DNA of 64,000 bases from Corynebacterium sp. (lineage in GTDB: Bacteria; Actinomycetota; Actinomycetes; Mycobacteriales; Mycobacteriaceae), in the NCBI RefSeq assembly GCF_030532965.1, contig NZ_JAUNKC010000008.1, positions 1 to 64,000 on the forward strand, read 5' to 3'. The notes beneath the pieces are model-generated. The model searched no databases, was not told the DNA's origin, and saw nothing but the letters and a program-made list of their open reading frames with translations. Positions within the stretch are counted from its first letter, which is position 1; each line of letters begins with the position of its first letter. Of this stretch, positions 55,124 through 63,732 are shown in pieces. The position numbers were made by a program, and so were the translations under genes.

Positions 55124-56719
55124 ATGTTGAATACTCACACATCCCAAATGTATGCGATTCTACGAATATGTCTAGCAGCGTTATCTGGCGTGCTGGTTTA
55201 TGCTTCCTACCAGCCGCAGGGGATCAGCGTTGCTGGGATCGTAGGAATTGCGCTATTTTACGCCGCGTTATCGCCATTTCGCGGTAACCATATATCAATG
55301 CGGTTAGGTGCAGGGGTAGCATTTACCCATTGCGTTGTGCTGTATCTGTTGTTATTGCCGTGGATCGGGGAATTCGTCGGTAATTTTCCATACATTTCGC
55401 TCGCCGTTTTCCTTTCCCTTTATGGGATCATCCTCGGAATAGGAGCCGCAGCCATACAACGACTACCACATTCGTGGTTATGGTTTGCGTTCTTATATCT
55501 GGCAGTCGAATGGCTGCGTTCGCACTATCCGTTTGGCGGATTTGCATGGGTGCGCTTAGCGTGGGGGCAGGTTGGTAGCCCATTAGCTAATTTGGCAAGT
55601 ATTGGCGGACCGGCGTTGGTCACTTTCGTAACGGTGGCACTTGCCACCGGGTTGTATACGATTGCTTTTCGACGCCATGTGGTGCCAATCGTTGTGTCTT
55701 TTATGGTGATTGCGGTCGGTACAACCTGGGCAACCGCCACGTTGGGATCGTCGCAAAGCGTTGGAAACGTCACCGTTGCAGCGATCCAAGGCAATGTGCC
55801 CCGGCTCGGTCTGGAATTTAATGCCCAGCGGCGCGCTGTTTTAGCGAATCACGTTACAGAAACCACCAAACTCAAAGACCGTGATCCTGTCGACTTGGTT
55901 ATTTGGCCGGAAAACTCCTCTGACGTGAATCCGTTTGCCGATATGGCGGCGAGAAACCTCATAAATCAAGCTGTAGCTGCCGCTCAGGCACCCATTTTGG
56001 TAGGAACTATAACTCGTGACGAAGTAGGACCGCGCAATACGATGGTTGTATTCGATCCAGAATCTGGGCCAGGGGAGTTCCATCACAAAAAATTCCTCCA
56101 GCCGTTTGGGGAATACATGCCGATGCGAAAGTTTTTCCGGCTATTTTCCGAAAAAGTAGATTTAGCAGGCAATTTTCAGCCTGGTAACGGCACCGGGGTC
56201 GTGCAGATGCGTGCCGCAACGTCTGGTACGCCAGTTACCGTGGGCATTGCTACTTGCTACGAGGTTGCCTTTGACGCTGCAGCACGTGATGCGGTTGCAG
56301 GCGGTGCGCAGATTCTCACCACGCCTACAAACAATGCAACCTTCAATTTTTCCGACATGACGTACCAGCAACTGGCGATGAGTCGCATGCGTGCGATTGA
56401 AGTCGATAGGGCAGTGGTGGTTGCGGCAACGTCGGGGGTGTCTGCAATAGTGCAACCCGATGGAACGGTTACCCAACATTCCGGAATTTTTGAGGCAAAA
56501 ACCCTTATCGAAACGTTGCCGTTGCGTAACAGTTCGACGTTTGCAGTACGGCACGGTTCTACAATTGAATACACGTTAGTTATCATTGGGTGGTTGGCAA
56601 TGATCTTTGCACTGTGGCGTTTTTATAACACATCTGCTGGATCGGCTTCTGCACCGAAGCCAAACCGGAAATCACCTTCACGATCAAAGTCGGCCGCTGC
56701 GAAGAAGAAAAACCGCTAG
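55124..56719 (+). CDS. lnt: Apolipoprotein N-acyltransferase
   Basis: Lnt adds a third acyl chain to the N-terminal Cys of lipoproteins at the membrane. The ~531-residue protein has about six N-terminal helices (~8-215) and a C-terminal nitrilase-like domain with Glu in [10 protein letters not shown] (~262), Lys in [14 protein letters not shown] (~324-337) and the catalytic Cys in [10 protein letters not shown] (~378). A final basic tail (Lys/Arg/Ser) follows the last helix. ATG 55124 has GGAAGTG nine bases upstream; ATG 55106 lacks a site. In mycobacteria Lnt is fused to Ppm1; here they are separate but adjacent. Confidence 0.94.
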   Translation: MLNTHTSQMYAILRICLAALSGVLVYASYQPQGISVAGIVGIALFYAALSPFRGNHISMRLGAGVAFTHCVVLYLLLLPWIGEFVGNFPYISLAVFLSLYGIILGIGAAAIQRLPHSWLWFAFLYLAVEWLRSHYPFGGFAWVRLAWGQVGSPLANLASIGGPALVTFVTVALATGLYTIAFRRHVVPIVVSFMVIAVGTTWATATLGSSQSVGNVTVAAIQGNVPRLGLEFNAQRRAVLANHVTETTKLKDRDPVDLVIWPENSSDVNPFADMAARNLINQAVAAAQAPILVGTITRDEVGPRNTMVVFDPESGPGEFHHKKFLQPFGEYMPMRKFFRLFSEKVDLAGNFQPGNGTGVVQMRAATSGTPVTVGIATCYEVAFDAAARDAVAGGAQILTTPTNNATFNFSDMTYQQLAMSRMRAIEVDRAVVVAATSGVSAIVQPDGTVTQHSGIFEAKTLIETLPLRNSSTFAVRHGSTIEYTLVIIGWLAMIFALWRFYNTSAGSASAPKPNRKSPSRSKSAAAKKKNR

Positions 56720-56733
56720 GAGTCTACCGCCTT

Positions 56734-57522
56734 ATGAAAACACTGGTCATCATCCCGACATACAACGAACTGGAGAATCTTCCGCTCATAACCGGTCGGG
56801 TTCGGTCAGCCGCCCCCGAGGTCGATATTCTCATCGTTGACGATAACAGCCCAGACGGAACGGGCAAGACTGCCGATGAAATGGCGGCGAATGATGCGAA
56901 CATCCATGTCCTGCACCGCGAGGGTAAAGGCGGCCTTTGCGGCGCCTATGTGGCGGGTTTCCGGTGGGGGTTAGAGCGCGATTACGATGTTCTGTGCGAG
57001 ATGGATGCGGATGGCTCCCATGCACCTGAACAACTACACCTGCTGCTTGATGAAATTGGTCGGGGAGCGGACTTGGTAATTGGTTCTCGATACGTCCCGG
57101 GCGGCACGGTTGTCAATTGGCCAAAGAATCGTTGGATCTTATCCAAAGGCGGAAACATCTATATCTCGCTCGCACTAGGTGCCGGACTATCCGATATGAC
57201 CGCAGGTTATCGGGCGTTTCGCCGCGAAGTGCTAGAGTCCATTGACCTTGATGAGCTTTCTAATGCTGGCTACATTTTCCAAGTGGACATGGCGTTCCGC
57301 GTGGTCAAAGCCGGTTTCGATGTGCGCGAAGTTCCGATCACGTTTACCGAACGTGAAATTGGTGAATCTAAACTAGATGGTTCTTTCGTTAAAGACTCGT
57401 TGCTGGAAGTAACCAAGTGGGGCATTAAGCACCGCACTGAACAAATAAAAAACGTTACAACCGAATTCGGTGGTATGGCCAAACACGCGATTAAAAAATG
57501 GCGGAAAAAGCACTACCTATGA
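56734..57522 (+). CDS. ppm1: Polyprenol monophosphomannose synthase
   Basis: Ppm1 transfers mannose from GDP-mannose to polyprenyl phosphate, giving the donor for lipomannan, lipoarabinomannan and protein mannosylation. The 262-residue GT2 enzyme has [13 protein letters not shown] (~5-17), [13 protein letters not shown] (~32-44), [13 protein letters not shown] (~89-101; DxD), and the acceptor-side [14 protein letters not shown] (~176-189) plus [16 protein letters not shown] block near 208. It has no membrane domain and probably works with the neighbouring Lnt (as in C. glutamicum Ppm1/Ppm2). A strong terminator follows. Confidence 0.95.
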   Translation: MKTLVIIPTYNELENLPLITGRVRSAAPEVDILIVDDNSPDGTGKTADEMAANDANIHVLHREGKGGLCGAYVAGFRWGLERDYDVLCEMDADGSHAPEQLHLLLDEIGRGADLVIGSRYVPGGTVVNWPKNRWILSKGGNIYISLALGAGLSDMTAGYRAFRREVLESIDLDELSNAGYIFQVDMAFRVVKAGFDVREVPITFTEREIGESKLDGSFVKDSLLEVTKWGIKHRTEQIKNVTTEFGGMAKHAIKKWRKKHYL

Positions 57523-57574
57523 TTCGCCATCCGTTGCGGTTCTCCTAAACCAGGATGGCAAACAGGATAAAAGA

Positions 57575-57618
57575 AAAGGGTGTTAAGGAATTCCGAACGA
57601 AATTCCTTAACACCCTTT
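57575..57618. terminator. Bidirectional terminator between ppm1 and rbpA
   Basis: The 18-bp arms at 57575-57592 (AAAGGGTGTTAAGGAATT) and 57601-57618 pair perfectly. A-rich and T-containing flanks suit both convergent genes. Confidence 0.92.
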
Positions 57619-57639
57619 GCTCATTTACGTGCAGTTTTA

Positions 57640-58044
57640 TTACTGCTTTTCAGCAGCAGCTGCTGCCGCAGCAGCCTCTTCTTCCTGTTGTTGTTTCAAC
57701 AGCCGGGCTGCATTACGACGCCGCTTGCGCAATTGTTCAATACGCTCTTCCAAAAGAATGTCTAGCTCTTCTATGCTGCGACGTTCCCGCAGCATATCCC
57801 AGTGGGTGCGAGGTGGCTTCGCTGGTTTAGCCTCAATGCCTTCGCCTTCCACCAGGATGCCAATCTGGCCGTTTTTGCACAGCCATTCACCAGGAATTTC
57901 AGCATCTTCAGCGAATGGAACCTCGTAGATTTCGCCTGTTTCGGTCCTATATCGCACCATCTGCCGCGGTGCGAGGTCGTGGTCACGGTCGGTTTCGTAG
58001 CTGACGGCACCCATGCGGGAACCACGGAGAACGCGATCTGCCAT
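57640..58044 (-). CDS. rbpA: RNA polymerase-binding protein RbpA
   Basis: RbpA binds RNA polymerase and the principal sigma factor and stabilises the open complex; it is restricted to actinobacteria. The 134-residue protein has the core MADRVLRGSRMGAVSYETD (~1-19), a beta domain (RQMVRYRTETGEIYEVPFA, GEWLCKNG), and the sigma-interacting helix RTHWDMLRERRSIEELDILLEER (split across ~80-102). An Ala/Glu/Gln tail ends the protein. ATG 58044 is chosen over a 21-residue longer frame because it gives the canonical N-terminus. The position next to ppm1 matches M. tuberculosis. Confidence 0.96.
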   Translation of the reverse strand: MADRVLRGSRMGAVSYETDRDHDLAPRQMVRYRTETGEIYEVPFAEDAEIPGEWLCKNGQIGILVEGEGIEAKPAKPPRTHWDMLRERRSIEELDILLEERIEQLRKRRRNAARLLKQQQEEEAAAAAAAAEKQ

Positions 58045-58317
58045 GTGCTGACCAGTCCTTTCATTGCTTAAGTTGCCGAAGGTAGTTGTACCAGTACACC
58101 GTTTCACTTAGGTGCAAGCACACAACTGCCATAAAGTCATAGATTATAACGTATAACCGATAGATTTGGTTCCCGACCGACGTCTTAATGGGCATACCAG
58201 CCATCGACGCCGGAGTTTCTTTAAGGTTATAACCACCACAAATGGGGTAACTATATGGTTTATACGCCCTAAGCGACTTAAGTAAAACTTGGGTCTGACC
58301 GAAAAAAGACTAAACTA

Positions 58318-58656
58318 ATGCCAATGACAGTTAAACGCCAACCCACGTGCCAGTGGTGCGGTTCAGAGCTCGGCGATGTTGGACGGGGGCGGCCACGAAA
58401 GTTTTGCAGCCAGTCCTGCCGCCAACGTGCATATGAACAACGGAATGCTGTACACGGCACCGCCATTCCTGCATCTGCTGTCATAATCCAGCCCGAAAAG
58501 GTGGATCGCCTCCAAGATTCGTTATTTGAGCTAAGGTGCGCAGCTGAAGACATTAAAACAGCAGTCACCGACGGGGCATCCGCGGACGAACTGATTCCAC
58601 TGTGCGAAGAGCTGGTGGAATTGGCACGTAGTATTGAAAAGCTCAGAATAAGGTGA
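58318..58656 (+). CDS. Small zinc-ribbon-like protein
   Basis: The 112-residue protein starts with CQWCGSELGDVGRGRPRKFC and continues SQSCRQRAYEQR (residues ~11-42), a CxxC...CxxxC arrangement that should bind zinc, with many basic residues. A helical acidic domain follows (~60-110). Similar small proteins occur in actinobacteria as hypotheticals, possibly nucleic-acid binding. ATG 58324 is an alternative start. It ends four bases into the next frame, near the YceI gene. Confidence 0.7.
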   Translation: MPMTVKRQPTCQWCGSELGDVGRGRPRKFCSQSCRQRAYEQRNAVHGTAIPASAVIIQPEKVDRLQDSLFELRCAAEDIKTAVTDGASADELIPLCEELVELARSIEKLRIR

Positions 58657-58667
58657 GTGTGCATCAG

Positions 58668-59360
58668 ATGGACAAAAAACGTAAACCATTAATCATCGGC
58701 ACCGTAGCCGCAGTGATCTTATTAGCTACTTTTGCGGTTGCAACCGTATTGATACCGGTTTTCCAAGGTCCTGGCGTTAAAACCAGTGAGCTTGACCCAC
58801 GTAATGCCACAGCCGCCACGACTGACATTGATGGTGCGTGGAAAGTCGTGTACGGAGATGCGCCAAACATCTCCTCAGTCGGTTTTACCTTCAATGAGTT
58901 ATTGCCCTCTGATGCGCGAACAACGTCGGGGTCCACTCGTGGCATTCGTGGAAATGCCACGATATCGAATTCCACATTGACGTCCGGTCGCATTGAGGTT
59001 GACATGACCTCACTGAGTACGGATACGGAGCGGCGAGATATCAATGTCCGCCAAAAGATATTTGAGACCGATTCCTATCCGACAGCAAGCTTTGAGGTTA
59101 CCAAGGATGTCGACTTGTCATCGGTGCCAGACAACGCCACCGTCGCAGAGATCACGGTTACTGGCGATCTCACGATTAAAGGCAAGACAAACAGTGTCAC
59201 CTCGCAATACAAAGTACTGCGCGACGGGGATAAACTCACGCTGAGCACAACGATCCCGATCAACCGGCTTGATTACGGTGTAGAGACTCCGGAATTCGTC
59301 GCAGCCAAGATTGCCGAAGAGGGCGAATTAAACGTTCTGATCACTATGACGAAGGAATAA
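58668..59360 (+). CDS. YceI family protein, membrane-anchored
   Basis: About 230 residues: a basic start, one membrane helix (IIGTVAAVILLATFAVATVL, ~8-27), then an extracytoplasmic YceI lipocalin-like barrel with DGAWKV (~55), FTFNELL, SGRIEVDMTSLSTD (~107), FETDSYPTASFEVTK (~130) and GDLTIKGKTNSV (~163). YceI proteins bind isoprenoid or other long lipid chains. AAGGTGAG precedes ATG 58668 with good spacing; GTG 58653 is alternative. The small membrane gene after it is six bases away. Confidence 0.88.
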   Translation: MDKKRKPLIIGTVAAVILLATFAVATVLIPVFQGPGVKTSELDPRNATAATTDIDGAWKVVYGDAPNISSVGFTFNELLPSDARTTSGSTRGIRGNATISNSTLTSGRIEVDMTSLSTDTERRDINVRQKIFETDSYPTASFEVTKDVDLSSVPDNATVAEITVTGDLTIKGKTNSVTSQYKVLRDGDKLTLSTTIPINRLDYGVETPEFVAAKIAEEGELNVLITMTKE

Positions 59361-59366
59361 TGCCGT

Positions 59367-59555
59367 ATGCTAGCAGAACGAATGCTACCGTTTTTGTGGA
59401 TTCGACTTGTCGTGGTGTTGGGATTCACCATATTCGCGTTTTACCAATCGATTACCATTTTGGCCATTGTTGGGATCGGGCTGGCCGTATTAACTGGTTT
59501 CCAAATCTTCTCAGCGTACCGTAACCGGCTATCCGATGATTTGGATAAAAGTTAA
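59367..59555 (+). CDS. Small two-helix membrane protein
   Basis: A 62-residue product with two hydrophobic helices (WIRLVVVLGFTIFAFYQ, ~11-27, and ILAIVGIGLAVLTGFQIF, ~31-48), then a charged tail (NRLSDDLDKS). It begins six bases after the YceI gene, so it probably shares that transcript. No family is recognised. Confidence 0.65.
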   Translation: MLAERMLPFLWIRLVVVLGFTIFAFYQSITILAIVGIGLAVLTGFQIFSAYRNRLSDDLDKS

Positions 59556-60096
59556 GGTAGACGGGTTTTTCACGCGGGAATGACCACCTGTGTCACTCAC
59601 CTTCTTTTAGTCACGGTGACGTAAATATTACGACTATATCCAGCTTGCATTAATGAGCGATTGACGGCAATTCAAAACCGATGGGGGTTATTAGTCACCT
59701 AGTGCCGCGACAAGTCCCAAAAACCCAATCACAACATCGCTTCACATCATTGGACCGGAATGGGTAACCGGCCGGGCATAGCGCTACATTCGCATACGTT
59801 TGATACAGAGCAACAAACGCTGCGCGTTAGGCGGTGATTGTCGATACCGGATAAACCAAGACCCAAAGCCTTCTTACACAGATCGCGCGACCGCAGCCGC
59901 GAGACGTCATAAATCCGTTTCGTGCATCCATAATTCAACCGAAGCATTCGGCAGCACTTAGCCTAGACCCGTCGACATCTGAAAAATCCCGAGACCTATA
60001 GCTGGCCAGGAGTCAATTACGGCCGTGAGATGCCGCGGCAAAGCCCTCGTTAAAAACATCCGATAATGTACATTATGTCAAGTAAGATTTATTGGG
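59556..60096. other. 541-base region without a recognisable gene
   Basis: I see no convincing coding sequence; a 66-codon minus-strand frame at 59747-59947 has no ribosome site and an implausible composition. Two palindromes lie side by side: GTCACGGTGAC at 59610-59620 and CGTAAATATTACG at 59620-59632, sharing one base. A third (TAATGTACATTA) lies at 60064-60075. They could be operators or remnants. The region separates a plus-strand operon from two minus-strand genes. Confidence 0.45.
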
Positions 60097-60516
60097 TTAA
60101 TTCCCCAGCCACCTATTTAAGACTCCAACTTCTCGAACATAACGCTCGCGTACATCCCCCGCCGACCAATCGTTGCGGAGCTGAAAAAGAAACTCCCGAT
60201 CCAATTCTTCCGGGTCGATAGCCGTCAACGTTATGGATTCGATTGCGCTGCTAAGAAAATACGCAATGTCTTCTTGCTCCGTCGGCTGATTACGGTAATG
60301 CCATTTCGCTACATTCCAAAAGTGAACCAACCCTGGCTCATTGAGCTCGATTACCGCATAAGAAAGCCTATCCCAATCAATGTCGGCCGCCATGCTGAGA
60401 TCGATATTCGCGATGTAATCATAGTCAGCAACATCTTCGGGCCGAGTTACCGCTACGTATTCCCGACACCGCTTAAGAAACTGACTATTCACAGGAGTTA
60501 ATGCTGGCTTTTTCAT
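60097..60516 (-). CDS. Hypothetical protein, partner of CFA-synthase-like gene
   Basis: I do not recognise this 139-residue protein. It is acidic, cytoplasmic by appearance, rich in Asp, Glu and aromatic residues, and apparently helical (NIDLSMAADIDWDRLSYAVIEL). It starts 16 bases after the methyltransferase-like gene with AGGATG upstream, so the two are probably one transcript. Nothing suggests an enzyme. Confidence 0.65.
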   Translation of the reverse strand: MKKPALTPVNSQFLKRCREYVAVTRPEDVADYDYIANIDLSMAADIDWDRLSYAVIELNEPGLVHFWNVAKWHYRNQPTEQEDIAYFLSSAIESITLTAIDPEELDREFLFQLRNDWSAGDVRERYVREVGVLNRWLGN

Positions 60517-60532
60517 TGCATCCTATCCACGT

Positions 60533-61843
60533 TTATCGACGTTGCCTGGTCGTTATCGTTAACTGTACTGCGTCGATCATCTCCAGCCGGAACAACGCTT
60601 CCCGCAGTGCCAGTTGGAACACCCATAACCGTCGAAAAGTAACGTCGAAGCCATCAGCCGCCGCTTCCCGCATATTCCCCTCGAACAGCTCACGCTGCAT
60701 CTGTAGCCCATGATTATAATGCTTTCCAAAACACTTCTGGGCGACGATCCGCAGATTGCTATGGGTGTCGAAAAGCCGGTGCACGTCTTCCGGCGACGAC
60801 ATGGTTAATCCTGGCCACACGTATGCCCGTAGCACATCAAGCGCACGTTCACTGGTCTCGGTATAGTTAGGTGTTTTCACCACCGTTTGCATCGAAACGA
60901 AGCCGTATGGCGCAAGCATCCTATCTAAAGCCGACACATAATGACGCTGTGTTTCCAACGGCATCGTTTCGAGCTTTTCGACGCTGGTAATCGCGTCATA
61001 TGTCCTTGACAACCGCCGTAGTTCTGGAAATACCCCATCGGTGACGTTGATATGGATGTCCAAATTAACTTTTACTTCTTGAAAAACCTCTTGCAGCCAG
61101 TTCGCATGATCAACATCGGCTGTATAGACATCAGCTACTGCCGCGTTATGTGCCGCGATAATTGGAACCAGCGGACCGGAACTCGGAAAATCAGCAATGT
61201 GGGTACCCGCCGAAACCCGGGCCGATTCCAGTAGCTGCGTGGCGGCACGTAACTGCGCGTCGGAAAAGTCAACGCGTTCCACGAGCGCTGGCTCCTGAAG
61301 TTCAGTTACATCCACGAAGTGGCTTGCCGGTTCCCTCCCCTTCCCGGCACCCGGCACGTAGCTTTTATATTGGTTTCGTTGTGTTGTTGGTACGCCTGAG
61401 GAAAAAACCGGCCCGTGATAACTCATGCCATCCCCACTGAATAGCTGGATCAAATCTTGCGGCAATTCGAGACCACTATATTGGCCTGCCAGCTCACGAA
61501 TATGGGTACGGGAGGTTCGGGGGCAATAACCAACTTCCAGCAACTTAGTCAGCACATCGACCAATTGCTTACTTTCCCACTCTCCCGCCATGTAGCCCTC
61601 AGCTAGCCCCAACCAGCCTGATTTAGCTATCCGCTTAAATAGCTCTTCCCGAATGATTCGAAGATCAGGTTCGTCACCGCCCAATCGAATATTGGTTTTC
61701 TCGCAGACAAGCGCGAATTCTGCTTCGGAGCGTCGCGCTTTTGCCGCATTTAAAATTCCGCCCGGGATAGTGACCACACCTGGCCATTGCTGCGGATCGA
61801 CGCTGCTGAGGTGATCAGGTGTGTGTGACGGAAATGACGACAC
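60533..61843 (-). CDS. Cyclopropane-fatty-acid-synthase-like protein, degenerate SAM site
   Basis: The 436-residue protein has the overall order of the CFA-synthase/mycolic acid methyltransferase family: an N-terminal domain ending LAEGYMAGEWES (~79-90) and MSYHGPVF (~139; family MxYSxAxF), then a methyltransferase fold. The SAM motif, normally VLDIGCGWG, reads HIADFPSSG (~215), with no Gly cluster. The EMxEHVG block reads SVEKLETMP (~290). It may bind lipid without methylating, or be decaying. The gene has no stop or frameshift, so it is still under some constraint. Confidence 0.7.
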   Translation of the reverse strand: MSSFPSHTPDHLSSVDPQQWPGVVTIPGGILNAAKARRSEAEFALVCEKTNIRLGGDEPDLRIIREELFKRIAKSGWLGLAEGYMAGEWESKQLVDVLTKLLEVGYCPRTSRTHIRELAGQYSGLELPQDLIQLFSGDGMSYHGPVFSSGVPTTQRNQYKSYVPGAGKGREPASHFVDVTELQEPALVERVDFSDAQLRAATQLLESARVSAGTHIADFPSSGPLVPIIAAHNAAVADVYTADVDHANWLQEVFQEVKVNLDIHINVTDGVFPELRRLSRTYDAITSVEKLETMPLETQRHYVSALDRMLAPYGFVSMQTVVKTPNYTETSERALDVLRAYVWPGLTMSSPEDVHRLFDTHSNLRIVAQKCFGKHYNHGLQMQRELFEGNMREAAADGFDVTFRRLWVFQLALREALFRLEMIDAVQLTITTRQRR

Positions 61844-62192
61844 AAACGCTCCTTATTTTCACTCATTAAACTCTGGTTTTTGCCACTTCACAGTGTATGG
61901 TCGCCTCGCTTTCAGTTTTAACTGCCACACCGAATTACCCCCATGCTTTCAGCACGCCTTAGATTCGACGGGATCAAACACCCTGAACACCGCGCTATTT
62001 TAAGTTTGAGCTCAGCAAATTCCCAAGGGGAACCCTACGCTGATTTACCCAAAATTTTCCCTCATACATTGCGGGACTATGTGGAACCACCGGTTTGGCG
62101 CTACCATGTTAAAAATCACACTCTTGATAGGGTGGGTAGCCAATAATTAGTTCTTGAGCGACGGTACTCAAGCAGTAGGAGAAAACACTTTC
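61844..62192. other. Divergent promoter region before ndh
   Basis: This 349-base gap separates the minus-strand methyltransferase-like gene from ndh. TAGGGT at 62128-62133 fits a corynebacterial -10 hexamer, with a weak -35 near 62105. CTTGAG/CTCAAG (62153-62172) is a hairpin just before the ndh ribosome site, which could regulate translation. No gene is apparent. Confidence 0.45.
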
Positions 62193-63608
62193 ATGTCTGA
62201 AACCCCATTCCGCCCTGAAGGCGGTCGGCACCACGTGGTTGTTATTGGATCAGGTTTCGGTGGACTTTTCGCCGTCCACAACCTTAAAGTTGCAGATGTC
62301 GATATTACGTTGATCGATCGCACTAACCACCACCTGTTCCAGCCTTTGCTTTACCAGGTGGCCACCGGCATTCTCGCCTCTGGTGAAATCGCCCCTTCCA
62401 CCCGCCAGATTCTAAGCCAACAGGACAACGTCGAGGTAATGAAGGCCGAGGTTGTCGATATCGACACCAAGGAACGAACAGTTTCTGTTCAATTAGGGCA
62501 TCTAACGAAGCTAATTTCCTACGATTCCTTGATTGTTGCCGCCGGTGCTGGGCAATCGTATTTCGGCAATGATCACTTTGCTAAGTATGCACCTGGCATG
62601 AAGACTATCGACGATGCTTTGGAATTGCGGGCACGAATCTTGGGTGCCTTTGAACGGGCTGAGCTTTGTGATGACCCAATCGAACGGGAACGACTCCTTA
62701 CATTCGTGATCGTCGGCGCAGGACCCACCGGCGTCGAGCTCGCCGGCCAGGTGGCAGAAATGGCACACCGCACGCTAGCGGGCTCCTTCCGCCGTTGTAA
62801 CCCGGCTAATGCAAAAATCATCCTGCTTGACGGTGCCCCTCAGGTTTTGCCCCCATTCGGAAAGCGACTGGGACGCAATGCGCAGCGTTCCTTGGAAAAA
62901 ATTGGCGTGACAGTAAAACTCAATTCCATCGTGACCGATGTGACTGAGAACTCCGTTTCCTACAAATCCACCGTCGACAATTCAGAGCACACTATTGAGT
63001 CGTTCTGCAAGATCTGGTCGGCAGGTGTGGCTGCTTCCCCACTGGGCAAGTTGATTGCAGATCAAACTGGCGTAGAACTCGACCGAGCTGGCCGAGTTCA
63101 CGTGAATTCCGATCTCAGTGTCGGTGACGATAAAAACCTGTTTGTCATCGGTGACATGATGAACTACCAAAACCTTCCTGGCGTAGCACAGGTTGCGATT
63201 CAAGGTGGCGAATACGTCGCTGAGCAGATCGCTGCCGAAGCTGCTGGCCGTTCCGCCGACGAACGCGAGCCTTTCGAGTACTACGACAAGGGCTCAATGG
63301 CAACGATTTCCCGCTTCAACGCTGTGGTAAAGATGGGAAATGTGGAGATCACCGGATTCATCGGTTGGCTTTTGTGGCTTGTCGTTCACGTCATGTTCCT
63401 GGTTGGTTTCCGCAACCGGTTCACGGCACTCATTTCGTGGGGAATTAACGCAATTTCTCGTAAGCGTTGGCATTTGGCTGTTACCCGCCAGCAACTGCAT
63501 GCACGTACCGCTATCGAAAAATTGTCGGATCGGATCACGCACGACGAAGAAAAGCCGATCGAACTTCTCGATACCGAACGGTTTGGAAACAGCAAGCCAA
63601 AGAAGTAA
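62193..63608 (+). CDS. ndh: Type II NADH dehydrogenase
   Basis: Ndh transfers electrons from NADH to menaquinone without pumping protons. The 471-residue flavoprotein has two nucleotide folds, VVVIGSGFGGLFA (~12-24, FAD) and FVIVGAGPTGVELAGQVAE (~171-189, NADH), the quinone-site segment HHLFQPLLYQVATG, VFVIGD-type FAD motif LFVIGDMMNY (~317), and a C-terminal amphipathic and hydrophobic part (~385-425) that fixes it to the membrane. ATG 62193 has GGAG 11 bases upstream; the 13-residue longer frame starts in the hairpin. Corynebacteria usually rely on this enzyme instead of complex I. Confidence 0.95.
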   Translation: MSETPFRPEGGRHHVVVIGSGFGGLFAVHNLKVADVDITLIDRTNHHLFQPLLYQVATGILASGEIAPSTRQILSQQDNVEVMKAEVVDIDTKERTVSVQLGHLTKLISYDSLIVAAGAGQSYFGNDHFAKYAPGMKTIDDALELRARILGAFERAELCDDPIERERLLTFVIVGAGPTGVELAGQVAEMAHRTLAGSFRRCNPANAKIILLDGAPQVLPPFGKRLGRNAQRSLEKIGVTVKLNSIVTDVTENSVSYKSTVDNSEHTIESFCKIWSAGVAASPLGKLIADQTGVELDRAGRVHVNSDLSVGDDKNLFVIGDMMNYQNLPGVAQVAIQGGEYVAEQIAAEAAGRSADEREPFEYYDKGSMATISRFNAVVKMGNVEITGFIGWLLWLVVHVMFLVGFRNRFTALISWGINAISRKRWHLAVTRQQLHARTAIEKLSDRITHDEEKPIELLDTERFGNSKPKK

Positions 63609-63626
63609 ATAATTCGTTGGTGAGGC

Positions 63627-63678
63627 TGCCGTGTGTTTTGCCCCTGAGCTCGTTACAGTTAGGTGCATACACACGGCA
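63627..63678 (+). terminator. Hairpin after ndh
   Basis: TGCCGTGTGT (63627-63636) pairs perfectly with ACACACGGCA (63669-63678) 18 bases after the ndh stop. The T-run is poor, so it is a probable, not certain, terminator. Confidence 0.6.
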
Positions 63679-63732
63679 TTCGCTTTAGCTACACCTTGTT
63701 AACGCGCATTACCATCCCTTAAGGAACCTGAT

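Noticed and set aside
57640..57700. CAG/CTG-like repeat near the rbpA 3' end
   Set aside because: It encodes the Ala/Glu tail of RbpA and is explained as low-complexity coding sequence.
59747..59947. 66-codon minus-strand reading frame
   Set aside because: No ribosome binding site, Cys/Arg-rich unlikely composition and no recognisable motif.
63609..63732. Possible TPP riboswitch before thiD, from CTGAG and ACCTGAT-like words
   Set aside because: The words are isolated, in the wrong spacing, and the 124-base gap is mostly a terminator-like hairpin; the conserved thi-box structure is absent.
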